Source: Taenia hydatigena (lineage: Eukaryota > Platyhelminthes > Cestoda > Cyclophyllidea > Taeniidae). From it: a stretch of DNA of 64,000 nucleotides. Within the stretch, counting starts at the first letter, position 1, and every line of letters begins with the position of its first letter. The notes under the pieces were generated by a model. It made no database searches. It was not told the DNA's origin and saw only the letters and a program-made list of their open reading frames with translations. Location: NCBI GenBank assembly GCA_036345935.2, contig JADWOT020000010.1, forward strand, positions 9,527,643 to 9,591,642. Direction: 5' to 3'. Of the stretch, positions 25,688-38,148 are shown in pieces. The position numbers were made by a program, and so were the translations under genes.

Positions 25688-26446
25688 TCAACTCTTCCTC
25701 TCCCTCGATTGCGTTCCCAGGATAAAGAGCATTGGAGGGCGAGTCGTCTTAGTGGCAGCAAGGCTGGTGATGCGGAATATGAGGCGCCTTAATGCAAGTA
25801 GAAGACTGCGTCCAGCACGGCACTGCAGTGCAGAATCGGTCATGTACACCACACCGTCGAATGCGCATAGGTAAGAAATCTCGAAGGACATAAGACACAG
25901 TGAATACTTTCCTTCTATGCTTCTTCGATTGACATGGATATGACAGTAAGGCAAGCGGGTTGCTGTTTCAATGTAATCAGGTCCAACTGGGTAGTTTAGA
26001 TGCGATTGTCGTGCGTAGCTTTTAGCAGAATAAACGAGGGATCGCCAGAGTGGATGGAGGAGACCCAAACGCATTACGCTGCATGCAAGCACTAAAAACC
26101 GAATGATTCTACCATGGTTAGATAAGACATAGTATATGTACTGCCGAGCGAATTGGCAACATTCTTGGTAGCATCGAATAGCACTGCAAAGAACCCTTCC
26201 TTCTGACTCTGCTTCTACCACTGACTCATCTTCTCTCTCCACAACGACACGAGTCGAATACAGCATGCAACAAAGATATGCGTCCACCCACTGCATTTGT
26301 CTCACGTAACTGCGCAAAATGCCTTTGATGGTGAGAGACCTGAGAACCGACCTCATGTGGGGCATTGCCTCACACACATTGACGATGTCCATGGCATCGA
26401 GATATTTGCAAATCTCGATTCGTACATGTTAAGGAATCCTCTCCAT
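25688..26446 (-). pseudogene. F-box-like family, copy C (nonsense at codon 6, 3' truncated)
   Basis: The family ATG is at 26446-26444. Codon 6 (26431-26429) is TAA where other copies have CAA (Gln), so the protein would end after five residues. From MDIVNVCEAMPHMRSVL onward the frame is open for 234 codons with all family blocks up to RLIFRITSLA...MLFILG. Homology ends at about 25688, without the last third of the protein. Translation from the internal Met at 26392 would skip the F-box-like helix 1. I regard it as a pseudogene. Confidence 0.75.
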
Positions 26447-27170
26447 TGTACAACTCGCAGGTTTACTAAATGAATCCTAATTCCGACTTGTGCTTTATTC
26501 GCTATTAGCAGAGTTGCTTGAGTAAAACACATGATTGTGCGCCTGATTCTGGTTAGCCGTTGCCGTGAGGCAAGAGTTTAGACCGACTAGGCTTTCGACT
26601 GCACAATCTGCCAAGTTTATTCCAGTCAAATGCTTCATGCACTTTTGCCAACAACTACATCCCATCAAGACTGTAACGTTTTCCACTCTACTATTCAATG
26701 ACACTTACCACTCCAATTAGATTTACATTTGCCACATTTGATTTCCTTTTGCCACATTTTAAAAGGTAAGTTAATCTTCCGTTTTAGACTGTGCACTGGC
26801 AATGTAGAAGGTTTTGGTTTGTTTTCCCATTTTCATCTTTTACTCTCTGACAACTCAAGTGGCTGCAGCACACTTTTAACTTCTCTGCCCATTTTGATGG
26901 GTAGGAACAATGCATGATGAGGTGTGACTTAAAATGCCAAATTCTGACAACGCGTGGCGTGTACACTCAGACGATGAGATTAGTCTCCGTTGGCATAAGC
27001 GTGGGGATGGTAATCTGGTGAGCCGTTTCGCACTTTTTATTGTGAAGCAGCCACTGTGGCAGGTAGGGAAAACCTGCCATCGTAATACTGAGATAATCTG
27101 GGGGTAGCGCTTACTTTGATACCAAATATCTCTGTGTTTGTTAGAATTTATCCATCACAAAATAAATTCA
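25690..27170 (-). repeat. Partial duplicon C (inverted)
   Basis: From about 27170 leftward this matches the gene-proximal upstream flank of the main duplicon (compare 4480-5066) and then the 5' two thirds of the F-box-like ORF. It stops abruptly at about 25688, inside the ORF. The 44-codon upstream ORF is present at about 26640 but is frameshifted at its 3' end and runs on to a stop at 26495. Confidence 0.75.
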
Positions 27171-27589
27171 TCACCCTCTAAACAAGGGTCAACTGCTACA
27201 CAGATGACTTTGATCATTTGTTCAGATTTCAAATACGGTCGGTTGAGACATGCCAAAAGTAGGTTTAAGGACCCATTCCAAATAAAGCGGTTATTACTCT
27301 CTCTGAATTTTAGTTAGGTACCTGTGGCCCACTTAAGCCCACTTCTGCTGATCTACTCATTTCGTGGCTGCAATGACGGGCACGTCAGCAAATGCCGAGT
27401 GTCTGACCTAACATTTTAACAACTCCACCTCTTTTAACGCACAGATTTGTGCCACTAAAACGCCAATTAAATCGTGCAGAGGGTTCGCTTAACTGGGTGC
27501 GCATTGGCACAAAATTCTTGTCCCATTTAGGGAAAAACATTGAGGAATAGTTCGGCACTACGTGCCGATTCCACTTCGTGACGTATTTA

Positions 27590-27720
27590 TTGGATTTTTG
27601 CATTGCAGTGCCATTGTAGACACCACCTGTTGCATGTGTTGAGGAGCCTCATGAACATCCTCACTCGCAGCACCTTCGATGCGACACGTCGTCCTCCATC
27701 ACCGCCAATCATGAATGCTA
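27590..27720 (+). pseudogene. Small relic of the divergent subfamily, copy N
   Basis: The stretch around 27600-27715 (gacacgtcgtcctccatcac, then a His/Asn-rich tail) parallels 13900-13970 of copy G, where gcacgtcgccctccatcgct occurs. It is short and contains a stop. The flanking bases are not recognised. Confidence 0.4.
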
Positions 27721-28339
27721 GGTTGAGACAGACGGAGACGACGATGGACACGTGTGATGATATTGGAGGACCTGAGGTGCATGTTGGCTCATGCAGTTGA
27801 TGGAGAGTGTGACGTCTTCAACAATCAGGTGGGTGCCGGTGGACCTCGCTCCAATTCCTCACTAACAGCTCTGGAGATAGAGGTCAATTCCACAGCAAGC
27901 AGTCATACTACGACGGCGCCGCGCATTCGCGTGTAGAGGATTTCAGTAAGCAGTGCATCAATGGTACACTTATTTGTTGATTTTCATGAACGTCTTATTT
28001 TGAGCTTTTGATCTTACCTTACCCACCAATGACTTCACTCTTCTATTCTTTGGCGTGATATGCTTTACCTGCGCAGCCGTTCGCAGTGACTTCCATGCAC
28101 TCACCATAGTTTGTATTGCAATCCTCATGAGTAAAGCATAGTGTTCGTTTCGGTGCCATTATTTAGTCTGGAAGCAATTTTACCTGCAGGTTTGAGGCAC
28201 TAAAGTGTAAATCCAGTGTTTTAACTGTCCAAAAGCTAAAATCTGTTCACTTATCATTGTTTAGGTTAATGAACAGTCAAGCATTCGTTTTTTAAATACA
28301 CAACACATCCACTTTGAGATCATATTTATGAGTCTCCCA

Positions 28340-28560
28340 TCCCTTTGCACAGACTTGCTGCAACCCAGTCGCATCTCCAGCTTGTCCACAGCGAACATGC
28401 GCACTTCTTGCCGCTTAACTTATCACTGCGATTTAACTGTCCCGATTTGCTTCAACAAACCATAGATATGCTCTAGCAACTTCACCTTTGCACCATTCAT
28501 GCCTGCACACAGCGGAATGGACGCGGATGGTGGACCAATAATTTCGTACCAAAATGATAT
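28340..28560 (+). repeat. Third repeated block, degraded copy
   Basis: Translated, it gives LAATQSHLQLVHSEHAHF, which parallels FAATQSLIQFANSEYAHF at 36540-36600 and FAATQSLLQFVNSECAHF at 10830-10890. It lies directly before the truncated gene copy I. Confidence 0.45.
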
Positions 28561-29104
28561 ATAATCAGCCCCGCTGGTCCTAATTGCATCAAAACAGTCA
28601 CGCTCTTGTCTTACTTTCCTGTTTGTGTCAATATTTAAAACATAGAAAGGAATATGCTCCGCATCTTAGGTCCCTCGAGATTTCTTACCTATGCTCATTC
28701 GACTGTGTTATGTGCATGACCGATTCTGCACTGCGTTGCCTCGCTGAACGCAGCCTTCCACTTGGATTAAGGCGCCTCACATTCCGCATCACCACCCATG
28801 CTGCCACTGGGACGACTCGCCCTCTAATGTAGTTCATCCTGGACACGGGATCGAGGGATACAGGCGATTTGACGTCTAGGACTGATCATTAGGAGCGTCT
28901 CAGAGCCATCTTCACGAACTCTGCAGAACTACATTGCGAGGTTATGTTAGGTCTACAGTGAGATTCTCACCTTAAGGTTGGTATAGAACATGTCGTCTGC
29001 ACCAACGGGATGGGAGGTTCGTGAACCTGTATGAGGCATTCCAAATAGCGCGTTGCAAATCGCCAACATCAGCGTGGAAGGAAGCAGCCAAGGCCGAAAT
29101 GTAA
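28540..29104 (+). pseudogene. F-box-like family, 3' half, copy I
   Basis: Only the C-terminal half is present. It starts near the segment equivalent to GPDLIEMVTFLTN and continues through LEISYLCSFDCVMCMTDSAL. A stop (TAG near 28830) sits where other copies read MLFIL, and further small indels follow to the C-terminal Leu-Tyr-Glu-Ala-Phe equivalent near 29030. The 3' flank then matches that of copies A and B. The 5' half is missing, so this is a relic. Confidence 0.65.
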
Positions 29105-29269
29105 CAGCAGATTCACCTGCAATATGATTTGAGCAAAATCTGTTCATTCATGCCCTATCGCTATCTCGCGCTTTGCTTTGGCACACAGGATTGCATTGTA
29201 ATAATCTGTTCCAGGCTACATTCCATTTCATTGCTCACGTGTTTTTTGTCAAACGTTGACCTTTTGCGC

Positions 29270-29690
29270 GCTAAGACAACCTCGTTTCACTCGAATTAGC
29301 AGAATGCCGATTTGATGGCCGAATTTTAACGAGAGGATGCTACCGAGCACGGTTTGTGCTTCTTTTTTATGCTAGAACAGGAATAGTTTTAGTTGATCTA
29401 CCTTTTAGCAGCCATAAGAAAAGCGGCAGATGCACTTCAAATAAACAATTCATTCTCTTGCAGTGTCTAAGACTTTAAAGTTGACTCAAGATTACATTTT
29501 TCAGCTTGAATCAGCGAAATGTCGGTTATATGGTGAAATATTAACGAGGCGGTGCTGCTGATCACCGGTTGTGCTTCTTTCATGCCAAAATGCGAACAGT
29601 TTAGGACAGCCTAACTTTTGATGGCTTCGAGTGAAATGCGCAACAGCAGCTATAGTCCAACTAAGCGATTTCTTCTCTGTGATTGCCTAG
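29270..29690 (+). repeat. About 200-bp segment present twice in tandem
   Basis: The 3' flank segment that occurs once in copies A, B and J (for example 6235-6400) occurs twice here, at about 29270-29440 and 29490-29690. Both carry the motifs aatgccgat/aatgtcggt, ttaacgag and ggttgtgcttctt. The second copy is closer to copy A, which suggests later addition by unequal exchange. Confidence 0.55.
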
Positions 29691-30660
29691 GACATAGTCG
29701 GTGGATCAGTATGCAACCCTGCGCAAAGTCTTCTGTGTGGCTGATTTTAAAATGTTTGTTAGATTTGAAGAATGTTTAAGCAGCTAGTCAGCTAATCTGG
29801 CTTTGCACTTCGACATCAAGTTTTCACTGAGCGCGAGCAGAGATGTGGAATTTGTGAGTAATTTTGTAGAGGAATTTCATTAACTCGTAAGGTAGTATTT
29901 GTTGGTAGCGCGAAATTCATGTGAGGCAAATGGTACATAAGGCAATTCACCTCAGCTTACAGTTAATAATCAAAACAAACTACCCAAAATGTAGTGAGTT
30001 AAGCAATCGGTTTAATACAAATGCATATGGCATTTGGATTGACGATTGGCGAGTCAAGCTTGCTGTTGTTTAAGCTCTCGCTTCCACCGGCGAGCGCGCG
30101 AACTTACCGCATCTCTCATGGTGACTTCGACTTGATTCCTTAGCCGCTTAGTCATTAGTCAAAGGCGGTCGGGTTAGAGTAGGGACAAACTGCACTGACA
30201 TGCTACAAAATGTTGAGTTCTATCCTAATCATGCGATTTACCTTATTTGGTAGCAGTCCAATCCCAAATTTCTGATTATCTTATTCGGTGTCCATTTCAT
30301 GATGGCAGGTCTTGGTAAACATCCAGTCTTCTAAAGCAGTGAAAGATGCACTGGTGCTAATTTTGGGGAAAGTAAGGCACTAGATTTGCCTTTTAATGCT
30401 TTAAACCTACATCTGATGCCTTTGCTTGGCTCATTACTGGCGCTGGAATAAAGTGAAACACAAACTGTGTTTGATGTGCAAAAATCACTGCGTAAACAGA
30501 ATACCTCTTGGCTACACGATTTCGCTGCATCAGAGTAGAAGGGCATGGTTAAGGGATCCATGACACGCATAAGGGGTTTTGCCTTAAGCCTTGAGGTGGT
30601 GCATAATTCATGCAGCCAAGATGGAACGCGACGATTGCTCAAATTCTTCTCTGCAGACTT
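29690..30660 (+). repeat. Distal 3' flank of the duplicon
   Basis: It matches 19500-20560 downstream of gene B, with divergence and indels. This is the only other place in the window where the extreme 3' part of the unit survives. No gene is evident. Confidence 0.6.
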
Positions 30661-33600
30661 ATCACCTCACACATGAAAGGTGCATACATGAGTACTGCAA
30701 ACCCTTACGATGTTGGATAAAAGTTTGTCTATCAAGCCACCCGTTCACGTCGGTTGGGTGAGGAATCGGACTGCTCCACGATGGAGAGGCATTTGTCACT
30801 TCTTCGCATGCCATCCTTTCTTCCACAATCTTCTCTCGCTTGTATAAGTGAATGCGTCGAAATAAATAGGCTATTGTGAGGTGTATCCACAATAAAACGC
30901 AAGTTGGCTGGTGATGAACCGTTAGGCGATGCAACTCAAAATGATAGTCCTGTGGTCACATAACACAGCGAGGCGAATATTGAGACTGACATTCAAGGTA
31001 TACTAAATGCCTAGTAGCAACACCTCATACTCTACTTCCAGGCGACACATCATGTGCTTCATTTATGATTCATCCCAACTCAAGTCCTCCTCAATGTCCA
31101 CTTGCCAAATATGGTCTTGTACCCCACGAATTGTTACATCGAGATCATAAACACAGGTGAGTTTTTGAGTTAACTACAGGTGCGGAGCGGAGATGATAGT
31201 CCATTGATAAATAATGACGAGTTTGGATGCTTTGCTACACACAAAGTCAAGCTTGTGTCCTAACAGCAATGCATGAGAATGTCAGTGTACAAATGAACTG
31301 CTTTTACGGGCGAAATAAGTGAAGGTGGTTAAGGGGATAAAACACATTCCGCCTTTAAATTTCCGCCCATGAAATGTGCTTCTGCAGCGGCTCTATTTTC
31401 AATTGACATTAGGCCAACAGCCTTGATAACACCTTTGCCTCGAACTTGTAATGGGGTTATAATCCTCTGAAAGGCAGAAAATGACATTAGGATTTGAGGC
31501 GCATGGAACTTTTTACTTGGTCCCTCACATCCCTCATGATTACAGCAACTAGTGAGTATCGGTGGAATACTCAATAACATTCTTTTCCAATTCTACCTTT
31601 GCCTCAAACTTTAGCAAAGTAGGGATTATGCATTACAAATGGTTTCGTCCTATCCTACTAACCACCACTCAATGTTCACAAGTACTCACAAAGATCTGTT
31701 GACCTCAAATTATTACAAGCGTAGTCTGGCAGGTCCCACCAGCCTGCCTGATGGCCGCTCCACCAAGTTCCCATCTCTTCGCTCCTGTCTATAAAATGCA
31801 ACTCTGCGATATGAATGCACAAACCAATTTATGTGAGGCTTTAGCATACGTGTCTCGACATTGTCAAAGTGGTGGTGAAACGGTCAGTGTAGAAGATGGA
31901 AAAAGAAAATAAAAGAAGTACGCAAGTGTAAGCAAGGTGCCGATTGGCAGGTGGAACGACGGCTTCGTTTGAGTATCCTTTGGGCTTCAATCCAACGAAG
32001 CAGCCCAACTCCCGTACCGATGTGCCATCAAGCTTTAGTCAGATTAATTCAGCATCTAATGCCATTTTACCCTTTTCTGCGACCAACCAGTTATAGCACA
32101 TATACGAAATCACTCAGTGGAGGCGATGTACGATACAGTTGAAAGTTCCTACCACGTTGGATCTCCAAAACTAGTGCAAGTGGAAGCAAGACGGTCTAAA
32201 ATTTAGCGACTTTGCAATAGAGGTACTTAAGTCCCCTACGAAATGCACTGCCTTCTCATGCGATGTCGCTTTACCTCACAATTCTGTAAAGCACTACTTC
32301 ACGAGTGAGTAATTTATCAGCAGCTCCATTAGTTGGATGTATGCCCCATGATCAGAGCGGGTGCCTCCCAACCACATCACACTTTCAAAGAGCTTGTGCT
32401 TTTAACAACCCCAATTTTGGAATGAGTGAGCTGCATTTTGTTAAACAACCTCCCACACCATTAGTATCCACGCCATTTTACATGAGTTGGTCATAGCAAC
32501 TGGTTCCAAGCTTGTTGGATGTTAACTGACTTGCCTTGCAATAACATAAACAAAGACAGGATAGCAGTCACAAATGCAGTAGAATGTGCTTCTCCTCCAC
32601 AGTCCATCCTCCTGCCACACCACCATGCAGCTCCAACTGCTGTCCATTGCCAAGACACGATTAGTGCAACGCAATCATGTAAAATAATGTGTGTTTCATG
32701 GATTGACATGTGAAGATGTGTAGATGAAGGGTACCAAGTAAAAGCCACTGCAGCGTTTGCTGCTGTCAAGGCACGTCTTTTGAAATGCAACACATTGATG
32801 GAAATGCCACATGAACTAAACCCAATGCAGTCAAGTGAATGTGTTCCTTACCACTGAAATTACACTCCATTGATGTCAACTTGTTCTGACATCTGACACT
32901 TTGCAAACTCTAATTCAGCATAACTGATGCTTAAAGTGTGAGCTTTAGCTTAAGAGGAGAGGTGGTGCAGACTAATGCAATCTTTAGCGATCCTCGCTTG
33001 AAGGATGTGTTGCGAGCTCTGCCAGCTGATATTGGAAATGGTTCACATTCCAATGCAGGTTATCCCATTATTCCATTTCCACTGCCTCGATGCCAATTGT
33101 CCTCAATCAACTCAAATCAGCACGAGTAGTGCTGCGATTGCCACCTGCTTCGCATAAAATTGGATTACTGCCTCCTTGTCCAATCACCCGACCACACTTC
33201 TCCTTCGCTTCGTCCCTACCTCTCAACTTCCCTTCATGCGCTACTCCTTGCTGTCGTAGAAGTCAGCCGACGATAGCCAAGCAGCACAATAGGCAGCAGT
33301 GTTTTGTTTGACACTCGTTCACCGAAGCTCGCTGTAGCCTCTTTTCAGCAACAGTCTATAATTTAAGAAAGCCCTCATTAACAACATGTGCTTCAGTACG
33401 GCTTGTGTGGATGTGACACCTAATTATAGCACGATGCACACCCACCACTCATTCCCACCACTTCTGGTGGTATTTCTTGTGGAACTGAACATGCCAACAT
33501 GGCAGATGGACGTGGAGTGAAGTGGAAGCGAAACCCCTCGAGCCACAAATGTCTGCACATATCTTAATGTGTTTGGCGAGTAAAGACTAAGTAAATCTTA

Positions 33601-34860
33601 ACGTGATAAGATGTGAGGCGGTGCACGAACAGCAATGCTACTACGTGGGCGCCTACGTTGGAGGCTACTGGAAGTAGAGTTGAGTGCAGCGGCATTTCAC
33701 ACAGCGAAGTTTACTGCACATCCCATCAAGCACTGTGTCTGCGATGCGATATTAATGTGGCAGGCAAGCGTGAAGTGGTGCAGATTTACAGGAAGTGTCC
33801 AACTTAATGCCTTTAGATTCGAGCGACATCAGTGATGTATCAAGCGTCACAACTCTATTAACTCGATGGGACATTTTAAGTAAACTTTTTGCTTGTTACT
33901 TGCTCAATGCTAAAAAGCAGATTATTTGCATCGAAGGAAATGGTGCTTAAAAATTAGGCAACATAGCGCGGATGCTTTTGCTTGGTCATTTTAAATGGCA
34001 GGTTATTATGGGGTAAAGAAACTTCAAATGAATTGTGCTCCTCAGGTATGGACCTGGACGACACTGCCATTAGCATAACAACTGAAGTGAAAACGTCGTA
34101 CTAGATTAAGCATAAGCAAAGTGGCGGGGTGAAGCGTGGTTCAAATAAGCTCAAATTGATTCGATTTTGTCTAATTTCTCTTTTTGTAGAAATGAGAACA
34201 GGTAAACAACCTTTGGTGAATTCGGTGAGGAAAGAGGTATTGGCGAATACCGATTGTCTGCAATTGTGATTCCATGACTGTCGCAATGCACACAAAGACA
34301 GCAATACCAACGTCTGGAAGATATTTCACACGCTTCCTTAGGTACAATGCAAGCGATTAGGAAGCTAAAAAATGACTCTGCAAAAAGTGCTGCTCGACCT
34401 GTCATATCAGGCCTAAGGAAGGCGACAATGAAAAGGTAATGCGGATTTTGTTTTCTCTTTGCATAAGTTACCTGATGCAGGGTCCACACCTGCGACCGTA
34501 AGCTATCGCTAGCTTGGTGCAATGTCACATTCTTGCTTATTCGTTAGATTGGTTTAAGACCTATTCTCAGTAACTGCATAGAGGGAGGCGGTAATATTAG
34601 ACTACATCAAACAAGCGTGCCCTGCCACTTGTCACCTTCCCATGGCGCCAAACTATAATATCAAGCCTGTGCTTTACCTGGAAATCCATTGATTATGGCG
34701 GCGGTGAATGGAAACAATGTGAGATTCCTCTTTTCTGCTTCAATGGTTTGAGGAAACAGTACATTGACTTAGAGTCATGGGTTTAATATCCGACCTCAGC
34801 TGCATTCCCAATGTAGGCACAATGGTTCAGCTTCGTCGACTGCCAATCAGTATATAGAAG
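30660..34860. other. Long stretch without a supported gene
   Basis: ORFs of up to 125 codons occur (for example on - at 34528-34151 and 32793-32491), but none shows a family I know or a second copy in the window. I see no splice-linked exons, tRNA, rRNA or CRISPR-like repeat. It may hold regulatory DNA or old decayed repeats. Confidence 0.35.
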
Positions 34861-35397
34861 AGGTCAAAGGCAGAGTCAGTGACAGAGACGGAGTCGGAGG
34901 CAGAGGCGCTTTGTAAGATTGTATGGTACTACCGACAGAATCACCCATTCTGCACAAAGTGTGTGGGCCAGAAGCCAACCAGTTTTCACATATTATTTTG
35001 CTACATACTGTCTGGCATTGGTACACGCATTCCAGGTATCATCGGTTCTTTTGGCAAGACTCTTGAACTGCAAACTGATGAGCATAGACAGCGCCTATGT
35101 GAAAGACATTTCGCTTATAGCGCACGCAAAGATGTCTGCAGGTTGAATGAACAAGAAAGCAAGCACCTCTACACGCTTCTCGGCACTGCCATCATCTATC
35201 AGTTCTCCTTCGTGATAGACGCGATGGATTCCGCCCTGCATTGTCATAGCAGGCGCCGTCAGTCATATGTACTAAAGAGCGTAAAGAACAACATCGCCCG
35301 TATCGCCTACAATGGAACCCGTCGCACCCATTGCTACTCATCCGGGATGTTACATCGGAAGAGACAGAACAAGCAGCGGTCAAGTCTAGGAGGACCT
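34861..35397 (+). pseudogene. Divergent F-box-like family member, copy K
   Basis: The frame gives ESEAEALCKIVWYYRQN, equivalent to AQSEGVALFTALRYYQE of copy B, and later FVIDAMDSALHCHSRRR, equivalent to VVYMIDSALQCQ. The 5' third, including the F-box-like part, is absent. Copy G (13785-13973) is its closest relative. The block ends at the junction near 35390-35397, where an AGGACC motif is shared with the adjoining inverted fragment E. A long ORF runs across the junction to 35601, but its last 70 codons are antisense to the family and meaningless. Confidence 0.6.
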
Positions 35398-35831
35398 AAG
35401 ATAACAAGAATCTGTAGCTTCTATGCTCTCTGGATTGATATGAATCTCAAAGTTAGTCAAGTGGGCCACTACATTAACAAAATCGAGTCCATCAGGCTAG
35501 TTATGCGGCAATGGTCGTCCACACTTATAAGCCACATAATGGAGAGAAGGCCAAAAGGAATGATTGGGACCCAAATCAATTGCGCTGCATCCAAGCATTA
35601 AAAGTTGAATGATTCTGCCACAATCAGATAGGACGCGGTTTATGCACTGCGAAGAGTATTGACGACATTCTTGTTAGAATTGTAGAGCACTTAGTAAAAC
35701 ATTTCCTTCTGATTGTGCATTCAACTCTAAGTCAGCTTCTCTTCTTACAAAGGCACGAGTGGAATACAGCATACAACAAATTTTTGCATCCACCCACTGC
35801 ATTTGTGTCACGTAACTGCGAAAGCGAGTTC
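35390..35831 (-). pseudogene. F-box-like family, internal fragment E
   Basis: Read on the minus strand it runs from RSYVTQMQWVDAKICCMLYS to the equivalent of copy D's last family codons, with several stops. It is about 95% identical by eye to 38282-38715. Its outer end (35831) joins the inverted second-duplicon sequence that begins cgaaagcgagttcttg. Its inner end joins copy K. Confidence 0.7.
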
Positions 35832-35839
35832 TTGTAAAA

Positions 35840-36320
35840 CGCTGCAAGCTCTTTGATGTATATCTTGCTATTTTGTGCTTTATTGATGTGCAAGGACACC
35901 AGTGTATCTCAAGGAAGAGGAAATTGGTAATTAAGTATGGTCCCAGTTCGCCTTCTTGCATTGACGGCAGAGTAATTATTTTGTGTAATTTTTCTACTTA
36001 TAAGGCTGCAGATGTATATATATATATGTGATAATGGCAGAATGCGGATTACTTTTCAACTAATGAAGGGGTTGATAATAGCGAGTGCACCAACCCATTT
36101 GTGACTGTCGCATAGTTATCAAGTTTCTCATGTCATTACTTATGCTTTAATCGGTCTGCGCGTTTATCCCTCTCTACTGACTTTATTAAGATAGTATCGT
36201 GGACTCTCCTTTCAACGGGAGTATGGGCTTGAGTTCATCTGCTGCGCTGGGTGTGTCTGAGTCTGTTGCAATCAGAAGCTTCACATTCTTGGTCCTCGAG
36301 AGACAACGACAATCCTACCT
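35840..36320 (-). repeat. Second duplicon family, inverted partial copy 3
   Basis: The reverse complement of this segment matches about 7180-7660 and 11320-11760. It contains a short (TA)n run at about 36015-36027. No gene is evident. Confidence 0.6.
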
Positions 36321-36329
36321 GCTCCTACC

Positions 36330-36890
36330 GTAGTGAATGGCAACGCTCACAATGAATTGAGAATTCTTTATCTAGACGCAGACACATCCATTTTAAGTTT
36401 TTATTAATGTGCCATCTTCACTATCCAATACACCCTATTTCTGTTTACCAGTCAGACGACCATAACCAGACAAACATGCTGAGGCGAGTCTTATATGAAG
36501 CAAATCATGCGCCCTACTTCCCGATATCACCTCCTCACATACTTGCACGGATTCGCCGCAACGCAGTCACTCATTCAGTTTGCTAACAGCGAATATGCAC
36601 ACTTCTCACTGCTTAAATTACCATTGCATTTTGACCGACCCGCTTTGCTAGAACTAGTCAACGACGTGTGCAAGCGAATTCACCCCTCATGCACTGCCTG
36701 GTGGCCACAGCCAACGTTGAGACCTGTGAAATCTCAGCGGTCGCTTCATTTTCGCTTCTCTACTTCCAAAAGATAGTAACAATTTCATAGTCAGCAAATG
36801 CGAATGTGAGGTAGGAAGCAGCTCTACCCCTTAATGTGTAAAGCAACGGGCACTTCGCAGAAGGAATCTAACAAGCTCTTGAACGATAAA
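36330..36890 (+). repeat. Third repeated block, copy 2
   Basis: It matches 10690-11150 on the same strand. The ORF it contains is described separately. Confidence 0.6.
36495..36776 (+). CDS. Possible 93-codon ORF in the third repeated block
   Basis: The frame includes RPTSRYHLLTYLHGFAATQS, NSEYAHFSLLKLPLHFD and RPALLELVNDVCKRIHPSC. Two other copies of the block (10709-10924 and 28340-28560) preserve parts of the same frame, and substitutions in the last of these often keep residue class (for example FAATQS/LAATQS and AHF in all three). That is mildly in favour of past coding. I do not recognise the family. It could be a worn exon of the divergent F-box-like subfamily, because it lies next to members of it. 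Confidence 0.25.
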   Translation: MKQIMRPTSRYHLLTYLHGFAATQSLIQFANSEYAHFSLLKLPLHFDRPALLELVNDVCKRIHPSCTAWWPQPTLRPVKSQRSLHFRFSTSKR

Positions 36891-37490
36891 TAGTGAAGTG
36901 ATGGTCCTTCATTCGAGTTGTGTAGCCACAACGCATATTTTTATGTGAATTCAGAAAGCTTTTACACCGAAGGTGCTATTTCTATCAACCCGATCAAAAT
37001 GCAGCGCCGAACTAAGAAATACCGAATGAAAGCTTGCTGTTTTATGTGACTTGTCAGGTTGTAGATCTCTATATTATCCCCATCTTATGCTGCTGCTAAT
37101 GGAACAGCCATACCTTGTTAGCCAAGATGCTAATCATTAGCACAGTAAGGCTACGAAGCAGTTCCAGTGTCGTTGAAGAAGAATGCATCGAAATAATCTG
37201 TCTGCATTTTGATCTTTGGCTGATTTGAAGAATAAGTTCCACAACGATGCAAGTGTGTGCCCCGTCTGCATGCGTAGCTTTTTACTTAAAACGATCCAGG
37301 TGTTTCGGAATGCTACTGATACCAATTGCCATTCTCTATACATCAAAACAAATTCTCAGAAAATGAACGTAAACGTGCGACGCTAATGGCAACACACTTT
37401 CGCGCAACTTTGATAAGCATGCAGCCTACTGTTTCACAACTAATCAAAAATGACGCTAAAACTTAATCCCATTTTCCTTTTTTGTGGAGG
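36890..37490. other. Intergenic, nothing recognised
   Basis: No supported ORF or second copy was seen. The following 37490-37610 resembles 6425-6560. Confidence 0.35.
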
Positions 37491-37955
37491 CGTCGAACAC
37501 ATTAAGTAGCATTGCTGTCCTTCTCGTAATTATATGCAATTGCATTCAACGCTTGCTACGCCACAGAGTGAAACGAGTTGAAGTCACCAAGGCGGCCGAC
37601 GTTGGCAGACACGCTCATGCCAAGGAGGCTAGCTCCATCATCTGAATGCACACCCCATGCGTTGTCAGAATTTGGCATTTTAAGTCGCACTTCATCATGC
37701 ACTGTTCCTACCTATCGAAATGGGCAGGGGAGTTAAAAGTGTGCTGCAGCCACTTGAGCTGTCAGAAAGTAAGAGGAAAATAAAAACGGGGAAACAAGCC
37801 AAAACCCCTACATTGCCATCGCACAGTCTGGAACGGACGATTAGCCTACCCTTTAAAATGTGGCAAAAGAAAATCAAATGGGATAGTAAGTGCCATTGAA
37901 TAGTAGAGTGGAAAACGTTACAGCCTTGATGGAATATAGTTATTGGCGAAAGTGC

Positions 37956-38090
37956 ATGAAGCATTTGACTGGAGTAAACCTGGCAGACTGTACAGTTGGT
38001 GGCCTAGCCAGGCTAAACACTTGCCTCACGGCAATGGCTAACTCGATTCAGGCGCACGTTCATGCTTTTCACTCAAGCAAACTCTGCTGA
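37956..38090 (+). CDS. 44-codon upstream ORF of copy D
   Basis: It starts MKHLTGVNLADCTVGG and ends HAFHSSKLC before the stop (here TGA; TAA in the others). The length (135 nt) and the 58-nt distance to the ATG at 38149 are the same as in copies A, B and F. The downstream main ORF is broken. Confidence 0.35.
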   Translation: MKHLTGVNLADCTVGGLARLNTCLTAMANSIQAHVHAFHSSKLC

Positions 38091-38148
38091 TAGCGAATAA
38101 ATTACGAGTCGGGGTTAAGATTCATTTAGTAAACCTGCGAGTTGTACA

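Noticed and set aside
35398..35601. Extension of the 240-codon ORF of copy K past 35397
   Set aside because: The last 70 codons read the inverted fragment E backwards. The continuity is accidental and results from the junction.
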